From the NCBI RefSeq assembly GCF_037325665.1, contig NW_027125700.1:28548-92547 (forward strand): a DNA stretch of 64,000 bases. The letters run 5' to 3'. This document shows positions 35,686 through 47,634 of this stretch, one piece after another. The stretch's first letter is position 1, and each line of letters opens with the position of its first letter. Both the position numbers and the translations under genes were made by a program. The notes under the pieces are model-generated. The model saw nothing but the letters and a program-made list of their open reading frames with translations, searched no databases and was not told the DNA's origin. This DNA comes from Littorina saxatilis. Its lineage: Eukaryota > Mollusca > Gastropoda > Littorinimorpha > Littorinidae.

Positions 35686-35825
35686 CGCCATTACGAGCTA
35701 GTCGTGTGACAGAGAGTGTTCTTGCACACTCGACTGCTGCTGTTTCACTCCGGCTAAAGCCGTCGTGAAACATCTAGTCTCGTGTGCAAGAAAACTCTCT
35801 GTCACACGACTAGCTCGTAATAGCG
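35686..35825. mobile_element. 140-bp hairpin MITE
   Basis: Arms of ~65 bp run from CGCCATTACGAGCTAGTCGT inward to GCACAC and back, with a short loop near 35750. The strand folds back on itself almost completely. No coding. Confidence 0.8.
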
Positions 35826-36129
35826 GGTAATGTCATTGTTTCATTTGGTCACTTTGTGTCTGGGGTATTTTAGTCTTGACTAGACTATTGGTGATGATAT
35901 CAGGTTATGATGTCATAGTGTCAGAAATGAGGTCATGCATGTGTTTGAGTACAAACGTTTTGTCTTAGCTAGCCACAAATCAATTAAAAATGTATTAATT
36001 ATCACTAGCTTTATCCGTTTTTTTGAAAACTTCACCGAAATTCCCTGGAACCGTCCTTGATAGCTGATCACTTCCTTCTTCTTACAACATGTGTTTTAGT
36101 AAACACACGCACACGCACACGCACACCCA

Positions 36130-36336
36130 CACTCACACACATATGGACCAATGTTTGCTTCTAGGCTCTGGTAACGAGCTTGTTTTCTTGCGAAGTAGTT
36201 TCATTTTGTGTTGGATAGTCCTTATCTCTTTAGTTAACCGTTAGGCCTAATTATAGCGAATAACCTTTGGTATACATTCAGCAAAAATTAAATTCAGACA
36301 AAATTCACAAATGGTTCATATTAGTGGCGCCTGGGC

Positions 36337-36432
<96 letters not shown>

Positions 36433-36456
36433 TTCTCTCTCTATCTCTCTCTCTCC

Positions 36457-36503
<47 letters not shown>
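36130..36503. repeat. Family C fragment followed by long (CT)n
   Basis: 36170-36335 matches the subterminal part of family C (CAGCAAAAATTAAATTCAG, TTCATATTAG, GGCGCCTGGGCG). (CT)n fills 36338-36503. The right terminus of family C is absent here. Confidence 0.7.
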
Positions 36504-36507
<4 letters not shown>

Positions 36508-38359
36508 CGTGACTGTCTGTCCCTCTATTTTTCTCTATCAAAATCAGATTATCAATGCGGTTCAGTAAAATGTATTCATTGACACCAGTATTAGTTTATT
36601 TGCTGAGTTTTATGAGTAATTACAAGTAACAATTGTGCATATATTATAGTGTAATATTGACCACTGTTGTAAGGGCCTGTGGCTTCAGACAAATAAACAT
36701 CTGTTCTTGTACTTCTGCCTTCTTCTGCTGAGTGTTTGTGTAACACTGCTTTTTTCTGCAGTGTTTTTTTCTGATATTGCCTTCTGCACACAAAAAAAGA
36801 AGGAATGATTGATATTAGTTTAATATCCCATGACCTCCCTTCTTTGTCTCTGTTACTTCAGTATGGGTATATATGTTGTATTTTTATAGCTCAATAAATA
36901 CATCATGGACTCCAAAAAATATATGATAGTGCAGATTCCGATTTGGGCAAAGAACTACTTTCCTCCCGACCTTTGACCTCGCGCCGAACAATGTGACACA
37001 TTTGTATGAAGTTCCAAAATCGTATCGCACGGCTTAGAAAACCATATCAGTTGCCCGCAAACATGAATCTCGGAACTGATCTGATGTATGGGATGCAATA
37101 AACAAACGTTTCTTTCATTATGAAAGCAATGCATGTCGAAAAAAACGAACATTCAGCTTACAAGATACACAGATGCTAGCGAACGATCGAACCTCTGTTT
37201 GCTATCCGTGTGTCGACAAGCATCGCTACCATAGGAATAATCCAAAAAAGAATATGCAACACAACAGAAAGAAAATGTGTTCCCTCAATACTGTTTCGAA
37301 CGTTTTCTCCGTGTCCCTGTCTACTGCAGACCGGTTTACAAGAACAAAAACCAAAACAAAAGAGTAGTCTCCCTTGCACCCAGACAGCACACGGATAAAA
37401 ACTAGAGTTTAAGCTGGCACAACCTTAATCCAATCAGAAATATGCTTAAAGATAGATTGTAATACACTCTTAATTGCTTTGCTGCTAAAGAGTTCTATCC
37501 GCAGTTTTATTAACCCGTGCATAACACTAGTTTGAACAGTCGAACACCACTGATCACAATGCCAATGGTTGCGAACCAAAACAAAAAAACGAGTACCCTC
37601 CCTTGCATCGTACCAGACGACTGGTTTATCTACCGAGACGCGTCCTTTGGCTTCGCTTCGTTATCAACATCGGCTGTTTCACGTATTTGCGAGCAAGTCT
37701 ACTCTTTTGCCTGGCTCTGCAGTAAGTCCACATTGGCGATGAAGGTATCTAAGAACTTAACATGTGTGTATTTTTCCGTAAATTCTTTCAAAATGCAATC
37801 AATCGGCGGTGACAGACTTGGGTCCTGTTTTCCTCACACCCATACCAGTTTAGGTTCATGCAAACACACTCGCAAAACAGTTTATCACGTAGATACATTT
37901 CAAATGGGGAGCAAATGGTTAAATCTAAACCTACATATGTGTTCCCTAAAATTTGCTTCTCTGTCAATAAGCCTAATTGTATAATAATACGTTCGAAAAA
38001 AACAACGTGGAATCGATTCTGAATCGAGTAAGCCAAATGGGGGCCAAACCGGTTTCCCCGTTCCGCCGACCTGAAACGCAAAAGAATTGTGCGCTTCAAC
38101 TAAATGGATTTCTATACGACTTCATTACTTTCTTGCAACTTATGAACCTTTACTTAAAGCTTTTAAACGGTCTGAAAGTAGTGTTACCGCGTACTTATCG
38201 ATGCACTCATTCGTTTTATTTTTTCAGCGACGGTCACTTAGTTTAAGGTTGCAAAAGGGCCAAGTCTCGCTGGCAACACTGTTTCACACTCCACAGATCG
38301 CAACAGTGCCGCTAGTAGTCTACACTTTGTGTTTGATGGTAGAATGGGATATACAGATT
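36504..38359. other. No gene recognised; contains degenerate minisatellite units
   Basis: AT-rich DNA without supported coding regions. At 36690-36790 the minus strand carries about three degenerate copies of the 31-bp unit that forms the large array at 39585-41880 (ACACAAACACTCAGCAGA, AAGGCAATATCA). The rest shows nothing I can assign. Confidence 0.45.
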
Positions 38360-38515
38360 ACAACACTCGTGGTTTTTTATATGGCTTGTATTTCAGTCAA
38401 GACCCAGCGGGAATATCAATCGAGAGCCACTCGCCAGAGGCTCGTGTCTCCCGATGATATTCATCCGCTGGGTCTTGACTGAAATACAAGCCATATAAAA
38501 AAACACTCGTGTTGT
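38360..38515. mobile_element. 156-bp hairpin MITE
   Basis: The left arm TATATGGCTTGTATTTCAGT plus CAAGACCCAGCGG is matched exactly by the inverse right arm CCGCTGGGTCTTGACTGAAA plus TACAAGCCATATA. The ends are ACAACAC. The inner loop is GC-richer. Confidence 0.85.
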
Positions 38516-38699
38516 AACCTATACATATATCATAACACACTCCGCAGCTTTTGTATCAAATGTTCGAGCCTAAACAACAACAACAACAATCTGTGGCCAA
38601 CACATTCAAGGTCAAACCACCAAAATCCTAAAAGAAAAGAATTAAAATAGGTGTTTCATGTACATTCTAAAATACTGATTTGGCGTCCCTCCGTAGACA

Positions 38700-38752
38700 A
38701 TAACAATAACAATAACAATAACAGCACTTTATTGTCCATTAAAATATTACAT
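38700..38752 (-). repeat. Retroelement tail (ACAATA)n
   Basis: AATAACAATAACAATAACA followed by GCACTTTATTGTCC is the inverse of a poly(A)-signal-like GGACAATAAAGTGC plus a TTATTG tail. The rest of that element is cut off by family B at 38753. Confidence 0.5.
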
Positions 38753-39545
38753 AACAAGAAGGGCAAAGCCCATACGACTCACATGCTTGACCTTGACTAA
38801 ACCTAGCAATGACATCATACACTAAGAACTGCTTTACACATTTTTCCTACCAAAATAATGTGACCTTGACCCAAGGTCAAGGTCATCCAAGGTCATGCAA
38901 CACAAAGCTGTTAATTCAAGACATAGGAAGTACAATGGTGCTTATTGGCTCTTTCTACCATGAGATATGGTCACTTTTAGTGGTTCACTACCTTATTTTG
39001 GTCACATTTCATAAGGGTCAAAGTGACCTTGACCTTGATCATATGTGACCAAATGTGTCTCATGATGAAAGCATAACATGTGCCCCACATAATTTTTAAG
39101 TTTGAAACAGTTATCTTCCATAGTTCAGGGTCAAGGTCACTTCAAAATATGTATACAATCCAACTTTGAAGAGCTCCTGTGACCTTGACCTTGAAGCAAG
39201 GTAAACCAAACTGGTATCAAAAGATGGGGCTTACTTTGCCCTATATATCATATATAGGTGAGGTATTGAATCTCAAAAACTTCAGAGAAAATGGGAAAAA
39301 TGTGAAAAATAGCTGTTTTTTAGACAACATTTATGGCCCCTGCGACCTTGACCTTGAAGCAAGGTCAAGATGCTATGTATGTTTTTTGGGGCCTTGTCAT
39401 CATACACCATCTTGCCAAATTTGGTACTGATAGACTGAATAGTGTCCAAGAAATATCCAACGTTAAAGTTTTCCGGCCGGACGGACGGACGGACGGACGA
39501 CTCGGGTGAGTACATAGACTCACTTTTGCTTCGCATGTGAGTCAA
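38753..39545 (+). mobile_element. Repeat family B with nuclear-receptor-like half-sites, copy 2
   Basis: Near-identical to 28369-29144. It retains an extra segment (TTGACCTTGACTAAACC..ACTAAGAACTGC), bringing TCAAGGTCA-type motifs to nine. It ends in a GGACGGAC tract and GCATGTGAGTCAA. Confidence 0.82.
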
Positions 39546-39584
39546 AAATGGAAATTTTTCTTCTAAGACTAAGGCAGTATCACA

Positions 39585-41880
39585 AGAAACACACTGCAGA
39601 GCAAGGCGGTGTGACACAAACATTATGCAGAACAAGCTGGTATCGCACAAACACTCTGCAGAGTAAGGCGGTATGACACAAACACTCTGCAGAGCAAGGC
39701 GGTATGACACAAACATTCTGCAGAGCAAGACAGTATAACGAGCAAGGCGGTATGACACAAACACTCTGCAGAGCAAGGCGGTATGACACAAACATTCTGC
39801 AGAACAAGCTGGTATCGCACAAACATTCTGCAGAGCAAGGCTGTATAACACACACACTCTGCAGAACAAGGCGGTATGACACAAACACTCTGCAGAGCAA
39901 GACAGTATAACGAGCAAGGCTGTAGAACACACACACTCTGCAGAACAAGGCGGTATGACACAAACACTCTGCAGAACAAGGCGGTATAACACAAACACTC
40001 TGCAGAGCAAGGCGGTATGACACAAACACTCTGCACAGCAAGGCAATATCACACACACACTCTGCAGAGCAAGGCAGTATGACACAAACACTCTGCAGAG
40101 CAAGGCTGCATGACATACACACTCTGTAGAGCAAGGCGGTATAACACAAACACTCAGCAGAGCAAGGCGGTATAACACAAACACTCAGCAGAGCAAGGCA
40201 GTGCAGTATGACACAAACACTCTGCAGAGCAAAGCGATATGACACAAACACTCTGGAGAGCAAGGCGGTATAACACAAACACTCTGCAGAGCAAAGTGAT
40301 ATGACACAAACACTCTGCAGAGCAAGGCGGTATAACACAAACACTCTGCAGAACAAGGCGGTATAACACACACACTCTGCAGAACAAGGCGGTATGACAC
40401 AAACACTCTGCAGAGCAAGGCGGTATGACACAAACACTCTGCAGAGCAAGGCAGAAACACACACACTCTGCAGAGCAAGGCAGTATCACACAAACACTCT
40501 GCACAGCAAGGCAATATCACACACACACTCTGCAGAGCAAGGCAGTGCAGTATGACACAAACACTCTGCAGAGCAAAGCGATATGACACACACACTCTGT
40601 AGAGCAAGGCTGTATAACACAAACATTCTGCAGAGCAAGGCTGCATGACACAAACATTCTGCAGAGCAAGGCTGTATGACACACACACTCTGTAGAGCAA
40701 GGCGGTATAACACAAACACTCTGCAGAGCAAAGCGATATGACACAAACACTCTGCAGAGCAAGGCGGTATGACACAAACACTCTGCAGAGCAAGGCGGTA
40801 TGACACAAACACTCTGCAGAGCAAGGCGGTATGACACAAACACTCTGCAGAACAAGGCGGTATGACACAAACACTCTGCAGAGCAAGGCGGTATGACACA
40901 AACACTCTGCAGAGCAAGGCGGTATAACACAAACACTCTGGAGAGCAAGGCGGTATGACACAAACACTCTGCAGAGCAAGGCAGTATGACACAAACACTC
41001 TGCAGAGCAAAGCGATATGACACACACACTCTGTAGAGCAAGGCTGTATAACACAAACATTCAGCAGAGCAAGGCGGTATAACACAAACACTCTGCAGAG
41101 CAAAGCGATATGACACACACACTCTGTAGAGCAAGGCTGTATAACACAAACATTCTGCAGAGCAAGGCTGCATGACACACACACTCTGTAGAGCAAGGCG
41201 GTATAACACAAACACTCTGGAGAGCAAGGCGGTATGACACAAACACTCTGGAGAGCAAGGCGGTATAACACAAACACTCAGCAGAGCAAGGCGGTATAAC
41301 ACAAACACTCAGCAGAGCAAGGCGGTATAACACAAACACTCAGCAGAGCAAGGCGGAAACACACACACTCTGCAGAGCAAGGCGGTATAACACAAACACT
41401 CAGCAGAGCAAGTCGGAAACACACACATTCTGCAGAGCAAGGCGGTATAACACACACGCTTAGCAAGGCAAGGCAAGGCAAGGCAAGTTTTATTCCAATA
41501 AAACCCCGTGAGGGTACATGGAAAATTAAAAAACACAATAAAAACACATTTCATTCAGCACAGCAAGGCGGTATGACACACACACTCAGCAGAGCAAGGC
41601 GGTATAACACACACACTCAGCAGAGCAAGTCGGTATAGCACACACACTCAGCAGAGAGCAAGTCGGTATGACACAAACACTCTGCAGAGCAAGGCGGTAT
41701 GACACGAACACTCAGCAGAGCAAGGCGGTATGACACGAACACTCTGCAGAGCAAGGCGGTATGACACAAACACTCAGCACAGCAAGGCGGTATGACACAC
41801 ACACTCAGCACAGCAAGGCGGTATAACACACACACTCAGCAGAGAGCAAGTCGGTATGACACAAACACTCTGCAGAGCAA
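39585..41880. repeat. 31-bp minisatellite, about 70 copies
   Basis: The unit is AAGGCGGTATGACACAAACA plus CTCTGCAGAGC, with recurring variants (AAAGCGATATG, CTCAGCAGAGC, CTCTGTAGAGC, GGCAGTGCAGTATG). The array is interrupted at ~41461-41556 by a CAAGG repeat and an unrelated ~80 bp segment. Because 31 is not a multiple of three, all minus frames give the same 31-residue Cys-rich repeat; these ORFs are artefacts. Confidence 0.95.
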
Positions 41881-41916
41881 CTGCATGAGGTGGTAACACA
41901 CACACTCAAAACTGAG

Positions 41917-41936
41917 AGAAAGAGAGAGAGAGAGGG

Positions 41937-41982
<46 letters not shown>

Positions 41983-42055
41983 AGAGAGAGGGGGGGGGGA
42001 GAGAGAGGGGGGAGAGAGAGGGGGGTGGAAGAGAGAAAGATAGAGAGGGGGTGGA

Positions 42056-42128
<73 letters not shown>
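41917..42128. repeat. (GA)n with G-runs
   Basis: Purine-only microsatellite. No coding. Confidence 0.95.
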
Positions 42129-42131
<3 letters not shown>

Positions 42132-42379
42132 ATCAGCAAAGAGAGAGCCGGAGAGACAGAGAAATGTAGGCTACCTCTACTGTGCGAGCCGTTAGTTTAA
42201 TTGCACTGTGTACTCATTCTAGCATTGTTTACCGTGGTTAACTTTTTGACGTTTAATGATGCCAAACTCAACAAATGTGTTTCACTCAAAGGAAAAAGCA
42301 ATTCGTTTTCTGCTCCGGTACATGCATTCCGACTGAACTCTTACGAAGCTGCCGGTGATGCGGAATTAAAGAACCACCA
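42129..42379. other. No gene recognised
   Basis: Unique-looking DNA before the Helitron. A + ORF spans it but has no motif. Confidence 0.35.
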
Positions 42380-42790
42380 TCTATATATATATATATATAC
42401 GACTTGTGTCTGTCTGTGTGTCTGTGTGTCTGTTCGCGATGCGCGGCCAAGGTTCTCGATGGATCTGTTTCAAATTTGGTGGGCATATTCAGGTACACCC
42501 GGGACACAACCTGGTCGATGAGATATTTCAACATGTGCTCTCAGCGCGCAGCGCTGAACCGATTTTGTTTTTTGTGCTGAACCGATTTTGTTTTTTTTTG
42601 TCTGGATCCACTACCAGTAACTCTTCCTTATCTTTTCCAGTGTTTTCAGCTGCGATTATCTCCCTTCCTCCGTGCGGTGCGCCGGCAAAGCCGGCGTACA
42701 CCCGGCATAGCCGGGTCCCCGGCGCAGCCGGGTATTCGGATAGACTTCTTCCCGGCGCAGCCGTACCCGGCGAAGCGGGTATTCATCTAG
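42380..42790 (+). mobile_element. 411-bp non-autonomous Helitron with stacked hairpins
   Basis: The ends fit a canonical Helitron. 5' TC (42380-42381) follows A; the 3' end is CTAG (42787-42790) followed by T; and the hairpin CCCGGCGAAGCGGG lies 8 bp before CTAG. The 5' end is a TATATATA tract followed by a TGTCTGTGTG segment. Upstream of the terminal hairpin, four more CCGGCNNAGCCGG palindromes lie between 42688 and 42765. No Rep/helicase is encoded. Confidence 0.8.
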
Positions 42791-43097
42791 TAACAAATAT
42801 TGGTTCACGGCGCTGCCTAAACCGTCTTTTATTGAAAATAAACACGCTTTGCAAGCTGATATATATATCTTTAAGTTATATAAAGTGTACAGTCGTCGAC
42901 ACTTTCTGGCGTGGTTTCTTGACATGAAAAGCGCTGCAAAAAGAGTCAATTATTAGACGTTTTGCGAACAGAGTTCAACACCGTTGTTGAAAATTAAACC
43001 CCGGCTCAAACAGCACTAGAGAGGTAAGAGTGTTATCAGCCGAAGTCGGATTCCCGTGACGTATTCCCACCGATCTACACCGAGATTTGTCGCTTAT

Positions 43098-43902
43098 GCT
43101 ACTCTTACACTGTGCCGAATTACCCTTGCGAATAGAAATTTCCAATAATTCGCGATGGTCGCAAGACATTCGCCACCATTCGTCTCTTGTTTCAAACACA
43201 GCAACATGTTCCTAATATTCGCAAGGAAGTCATATTTGTAACTTTTTCCCAACGTACTCGTAAGTATTCGCAAGACATTCGTAATCATCGCAATGTATTC
43301 GTAACGCTCGCAAGGCATTCGCAACCATTCGTTATGCCTGTCTTACACTTTGCCGAATATCCTTGCAAACATTCGTAATCATCGCAATGTATTCGTAACG
43401 CTCGCAAGGCATTCGCAAACATTCGATATGCCTGTCTTACACTGTTCCGAATATCCTAGCGAATATGGATTCGTATGCATTCGCAATGATCGGTAGACAT
43501 TCGCAAGCACTCGCAACCATTCGTAAGACATTCGCAAGGATTCGTAACTTCGAATGGTCAATATATTTCCTGTCCATTCGTCTCTTTGTTTTGCTGAATA
43601 CAACATGTTCATATACACATTTCTTGCGAATGTCTTACGAATGGTTGCGAGTGCTTGCGAATGTGTACCGATCATTGCGAATGCCTTGCGAGCGCTATGA
43701 AAACATTTACGATGATTACGAATGGCTTACGAATATGCCTTCCTTGCGCATATTAGGAGCATGTTGCTAATATTCGCAACAAGAGATGAACGGGGGCGAA
43801 TGGTTAAGAACATTTACGAATGACTTGCGACCATGTCCGATCATTACGAATTATTGGCGAATTCTATTCGGAAGGAAAATTCGGCACAGTGTAAGAGCAG
43901 TA
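43098..43902. mobile_element. ~800-bp foldback element built of TCGYAA motifs
   Basis: Both ends read CTCTTACACTGTGCCGAAT inward. Arms of several hundred bases are inverted copies, including CAACATG(T/C)TCCTAATAT near 43203 and, inverted, near 43757. The arms consist largely of TCGCAA/TCGTAA on the left and TTGCGA/TTACGA on the right, spaced about 10-11 bp apart. Internal copies of the end motif occur at 43340 (CTTACACTTTGCCGAATATC) and 43436. Confidence 0.75.
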
Positions 43903-43959
43903 TTACGAACAATGCGAATTGCATTATCGCTTTATTCGTAAAATGTTTGCAAGCGTTCG

Positions 43960-44760
43960 ACACCCTCCCCCCCCCCCCCGTTAATGTTGATAAAAACAGG
44001 GAAAATGGAGCAATCGGGTGCAATCCGAGCCAAGAAACTTTCCCCAATACACCTTCCAAAAAGTAAATTTAAGAAGACAAATTTGGATCAACAATTGTCC
44101 GATCTGGTGTAACCTGAGCCAACAATTGTCCGATCTGGTGTAACCTGAGCCAACAATTGTCCGATCTGGTGTAACCTGAGCCAACAATTGTCCGATCTGG
44201 TGTAACCTGAGCCAACAATTGTCCGATCTGGTGTAACCTGAGCCAACAATTGTCCGATCTGGTGTAACCTGAGCCAACAATTGTCCGATCTGGTGTAACC
44301 TGAGCCAACAATTGTCCGATCTGGTGTAACCTGAGCCAACAATTGTCCGATCTGGTGTAACCTGAGCCAACAATTGTCCGATCTGGTGTAACCTGAGCCA
44401 ACAATTGTCCGATCTGGTGTAACCTGAGCCAACAATTGTCCGATCTGGTGTAACCTGAGCCAACAATTGTCCGATCTGGTGTAACCTGAGCCAACAATTG
44501 TCCGATCTGGTGTAACCTGAGCCAACAAATTGTCCGATCTGGTGTAACCTGAGCCAACAATTGTCCGATCTGGTGTAACCTGAGCCAACAATTGTCCGAT
44601 CTGGTGTAACCTGAGCCAACAATTGTCCGATCTGGTGTAACCTGAGCCAACAATTGTCCGATCTGGTGTAACCTGAGCCAACAAATTACCCAACCACTTT
44701 CTCAAGCCCTCACTTGGAATACAAAGGCCTTCTTCTTGGGGGGTCCGGTAGCTTGCCGAA
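43960..44760. repeat. MITE remnant with an expanded 31-bp satellite
   Basis: The satellite (44087-44690) repeats CAACAATTGTCCGATCTGG plus TGTAACCTGAGC about 19 times with almost no variation; one unit has an extra A (~44525). The flanks hold diverged single units (GAGCAATCGGGTGCAATCC at 44010; ATCATTCTGATGCAATCTG at 44764) and C/G-runs. This links it to the element at 53100-53356, which carries one unit (GAGCTATCTGGTGCATCCTG). Confidence 0.8.
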
Positions 44761-44847
44761 AATGGATCATTCTGATGCAATCTGAGCCATCATTTTGTAT
44801 TATTTCATGTTTCAAATTGATGTATCTATTCTTTTTTTTTCTCTCTT

Positions 44848-45158
44848 TTTTACATCAAGTTTTGACTAAATTTGTTAACGTTGACCGGGAATCAAGATTA
44901 TTTTCTGATTCCAAAAACTTATAGATATGATATGTTTGGATTAAAAACACGCTCAGAAAGTTAAAACGAAGAGAGGTACAGAAAAGCGGGCTATGCAGCA
45001 CAGCGAAACCACTTCCGGGCTAAACAGTCTCGTCAGTTTCACTGCGTTTTGCACAAGCGGCGGACTACGGTCATTGTGAACAAATGCAGTGCGTTCAGTT
45101 TCATTCTGTGAGTTCCACAGCTTGACTAAATGTTGTAATTTCGCCTTACGCCACTTGT
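44848..45158 (+). mobile_element. Helentron-like repeat, copy e (internally deleted)
   Basis: The 5' end TTTACATCAAGTTTTGACTA joins directly to the last third (GATTATTTTCTGATTCC...), which ends GCTTGACTAAATG..TTACGCCACTTG. The same end and the same 3' flank occur at 61027. Confidence 0.75.
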
Positions 45159-45685
45159 TCTTCTTTGGTGCTGTTTTTCGACCGCATAATTGGATGACCA
45201 AGCAGGCGCGGTTACCTTCTAAAGTCTTGTTGAGGCAGGCTTTGTTTAGGGATCCTTTTTATCTCCCCCTTCCCATGTGGGGAGGGCAGTGCTGTCCCTG
45301 AAGAGGCCTGGTCTATCGCTGTGAGTGGATACGGCCACCGCATCTGCCTCAGTGTGCGGTGGACGACCATCACCTCACAGCCGCCTACCTGCAGAGTTGT
45401 TGCTGGGAACCTCCAGTAGCATCCTCCGCCTGTTCCCGTCGCAAGTTCCCCATCGCCGCAGGACTTTGGATGTAACTGGTATGTTGGATGGCCTGCCTCA
45501 ATTTCCGGCATGATCCTGTTAGGTTGACCAGCACAGGGGACATTTTAAGGTGAAGAGATGTTGTGCAGTCGCCACACCACCCTCTCGCCTACCAACGCTC
45601 AAAGTTCCACAGGTTCAGAAGCTGCCACGTGTAGAACGGCCTTAGCAGGTGCAGCTTTCTTTTCGGAGTATCTGTCTCCTAGACA

Positions 45686-45722
<37 letters not shown>

Positions 45723-46969
45723 TGTCAGTAAGTACTGGTGTCACATGACTGATGTGAACCAGTTGATTGGCTAATGGCGATGCGCTTAAATCTGTTAGCG
45801 CACTCTTGGAGTGCGCTAACTTTTCCACAGAGCGTATTCTTACGCCCTTTGCCAAAGCGAGACTGTACTCTCATCCTCAGAATTAATTAATGACATGTAG
45901 CTTATATTCTCCACAATACCAAATGACCATAAATTCCCTGCTTCTCAATTAAAGCAGAAGTAGGTTTTTTTCTGACAGATTGCATGTGCCTGTGCCAGTG
46001 CCAGTGATCTAAAACTAGAAGCCGCTGTGTTTCATCTCATTTTCGCCGACTTGCATAGATTCTTCTCATAATATGCCGTGTTAGTGGCATGTAGCTTATC
46101 ATCCACATTTCCAAATGATGAGTTAGTATACAATTCCCAGCGGCTAACAGAAAACACAAGTGTTATTCCGATAACGTACACAGCATTTGGAAGACTGATT
46201 CGATCGACTCTAGCAGACTACACTGAAATACGACTGCATCAGTTCAGTAAATGAATGGTTTCCGAATTATTATTTCAAGGCAAGAACAATCGTAATCGAA
46301 AACGTGTAGGGTTCAGAACGTTCTTACCATATAATTATAAGACTTATTACCAGGCTGCCTTATTCGTGCAGACTCAGTGACAGTGCAGACTGCAGTGGTT
46401 CGATTGTTCTAGCCTAGCAGTAGCAGTAGCAGACGACATAAACACCGCTCAGCAAATTAACATGTTGGGCAAATGTGAACGAAAAAACGATGGGGATATA
46501 ATACGTGTAGGGTTCAGAGCATTCTTACCGTTCATATTTAGTATCAGACTCCCCGATGAGTGAAGATACAACACGAGATATATGCCACATTTATTTTGAA
46601 AATGTGCGAACAGTCGAGTCCTTCGTGTCGTGGGGTAGTCAATTCAAGGGGAGTCACTCCGCACAGTCAATCCATCGACGCTCGACTGAAGGTTTCGAAT
46701 CGCAAATAATGAAGAGCAGAGTCCTTTCTCAGAGTTCAAATGAGGTCTCTCTGAAAGATCATCACTGTTCAGCTTTAACACTACACTGGAATTTACCAAC
46801 AGAAATTAAAATGCGTGTGACGAAAGCACGACGTCACTTGAGACACCGGCCCACACAAAAGTAGATCTTACTGTACACGACCTGACCACACAGTTATACC
46901 TATTCAAATGCGCGTAGCAAAGTGTGCGTTTGGAATCTTCTTTTTTCTATGGCGGTACTGACAATATCG

Positions 46970-47115
46970 TTATTGAAACAATCCCAGTGCACTAAGGGAT
47001 TTATAGAGCAAATCTCGAAAATAATTATTGAACTCAGCGCTATGCGCTTCGTTCAATAATGAATTTTCTCGATTTGCTCTATAAATCCCTTAGTGCACTG
47101 GGATGTCTCAATAAC
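46970..47115. mobile_element. 146-bp hairpin MITE
   Basis: The left arm GTTATTGAAACAATCCCAGT continues GCACTAAGGGATTTATAGAG and is matched by the inverse right arm ending TCTCAATAAC. The loop is TCAGCGCTATGCGCTTC. The arms are ~65 bp and nearly perfect. Confidence 0.85.
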
Positions 47116-47118
47116 TTA

Positions 47119-47121
<3 letters not shown>

Positions 47122-47184
<63 letters not shown>

Positions 47185-47634
47185 GATAGCTTATATAGCG
47201 CCGCTTCACAAATTTAACTATGCTCTTAGCGCTGTACATCGAGATATAACAATTTCAATAATATAAATACAAAGATGATATTATAATAATACACATTTAC
47301 AAATATCACTCACGTGCATACATCCTCGTGCACACCACGCGCATACACACTCCCACTCATTAACAAGTGCTTCCATCCCCCTGCCACTGAGATGTTCATA
47401 TACCCCCCTGGACAAGCTCACACCATGTCCGTCTCCTCTCTAGACTGTACATACACTCAGCAAGAAAAAGAAAGACTAAATGCAAATTTCATACACAACC
47501 CTATAGCTCAATCAAAGCTGAAGCAACTATACAAAAAAGACACATTCAAACAACAAATATAACTTCACCTCTAACAGTCTATAAAGATGGCAAGGACAAT
47601 TTACAAGGATTCGCGAAAAAGGTACGTTTTAAGG
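47122..47634 (-). repeat. Retroposed element tail with (AAT)n
   Basis: On the minus strand it ends GGCGCTATATAAGCTATC then (TTA)n, a common end of SINE/LINE-type repeats. The body toward 47634 contains ACAAGGATTCGCGAAAAAGG and is non-coding. Family not identified. Confidence 0.5.

Noticed and set aside
39282-41554. Long Cys-rich minus-strand ORFs (up to 300 codons)
   Set aside because: All arise from a 31-bp minisatellite read in successive frames; overlapping ORFs give the same repeat. No start context or conserved flank.
44087-44690. CRISPR-like array
   Set aside because: Direct head-to-tail repetition with no unique spacers, in animal DNA; it is a satellite.
43981-44780. 194-230 codon minus-strand ORFs
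   Set aside because: Produced by the homogeneous 31-bp satellite; three overlapping frames are equally open.
45212-45511. 99-codon ORF conserved at 61080-61379 as a host gene
   Set aside because: Conserved only because the whole TE segment is duplicated. It lies beside LINE-like and Helentron-like sequence and has no known domain.
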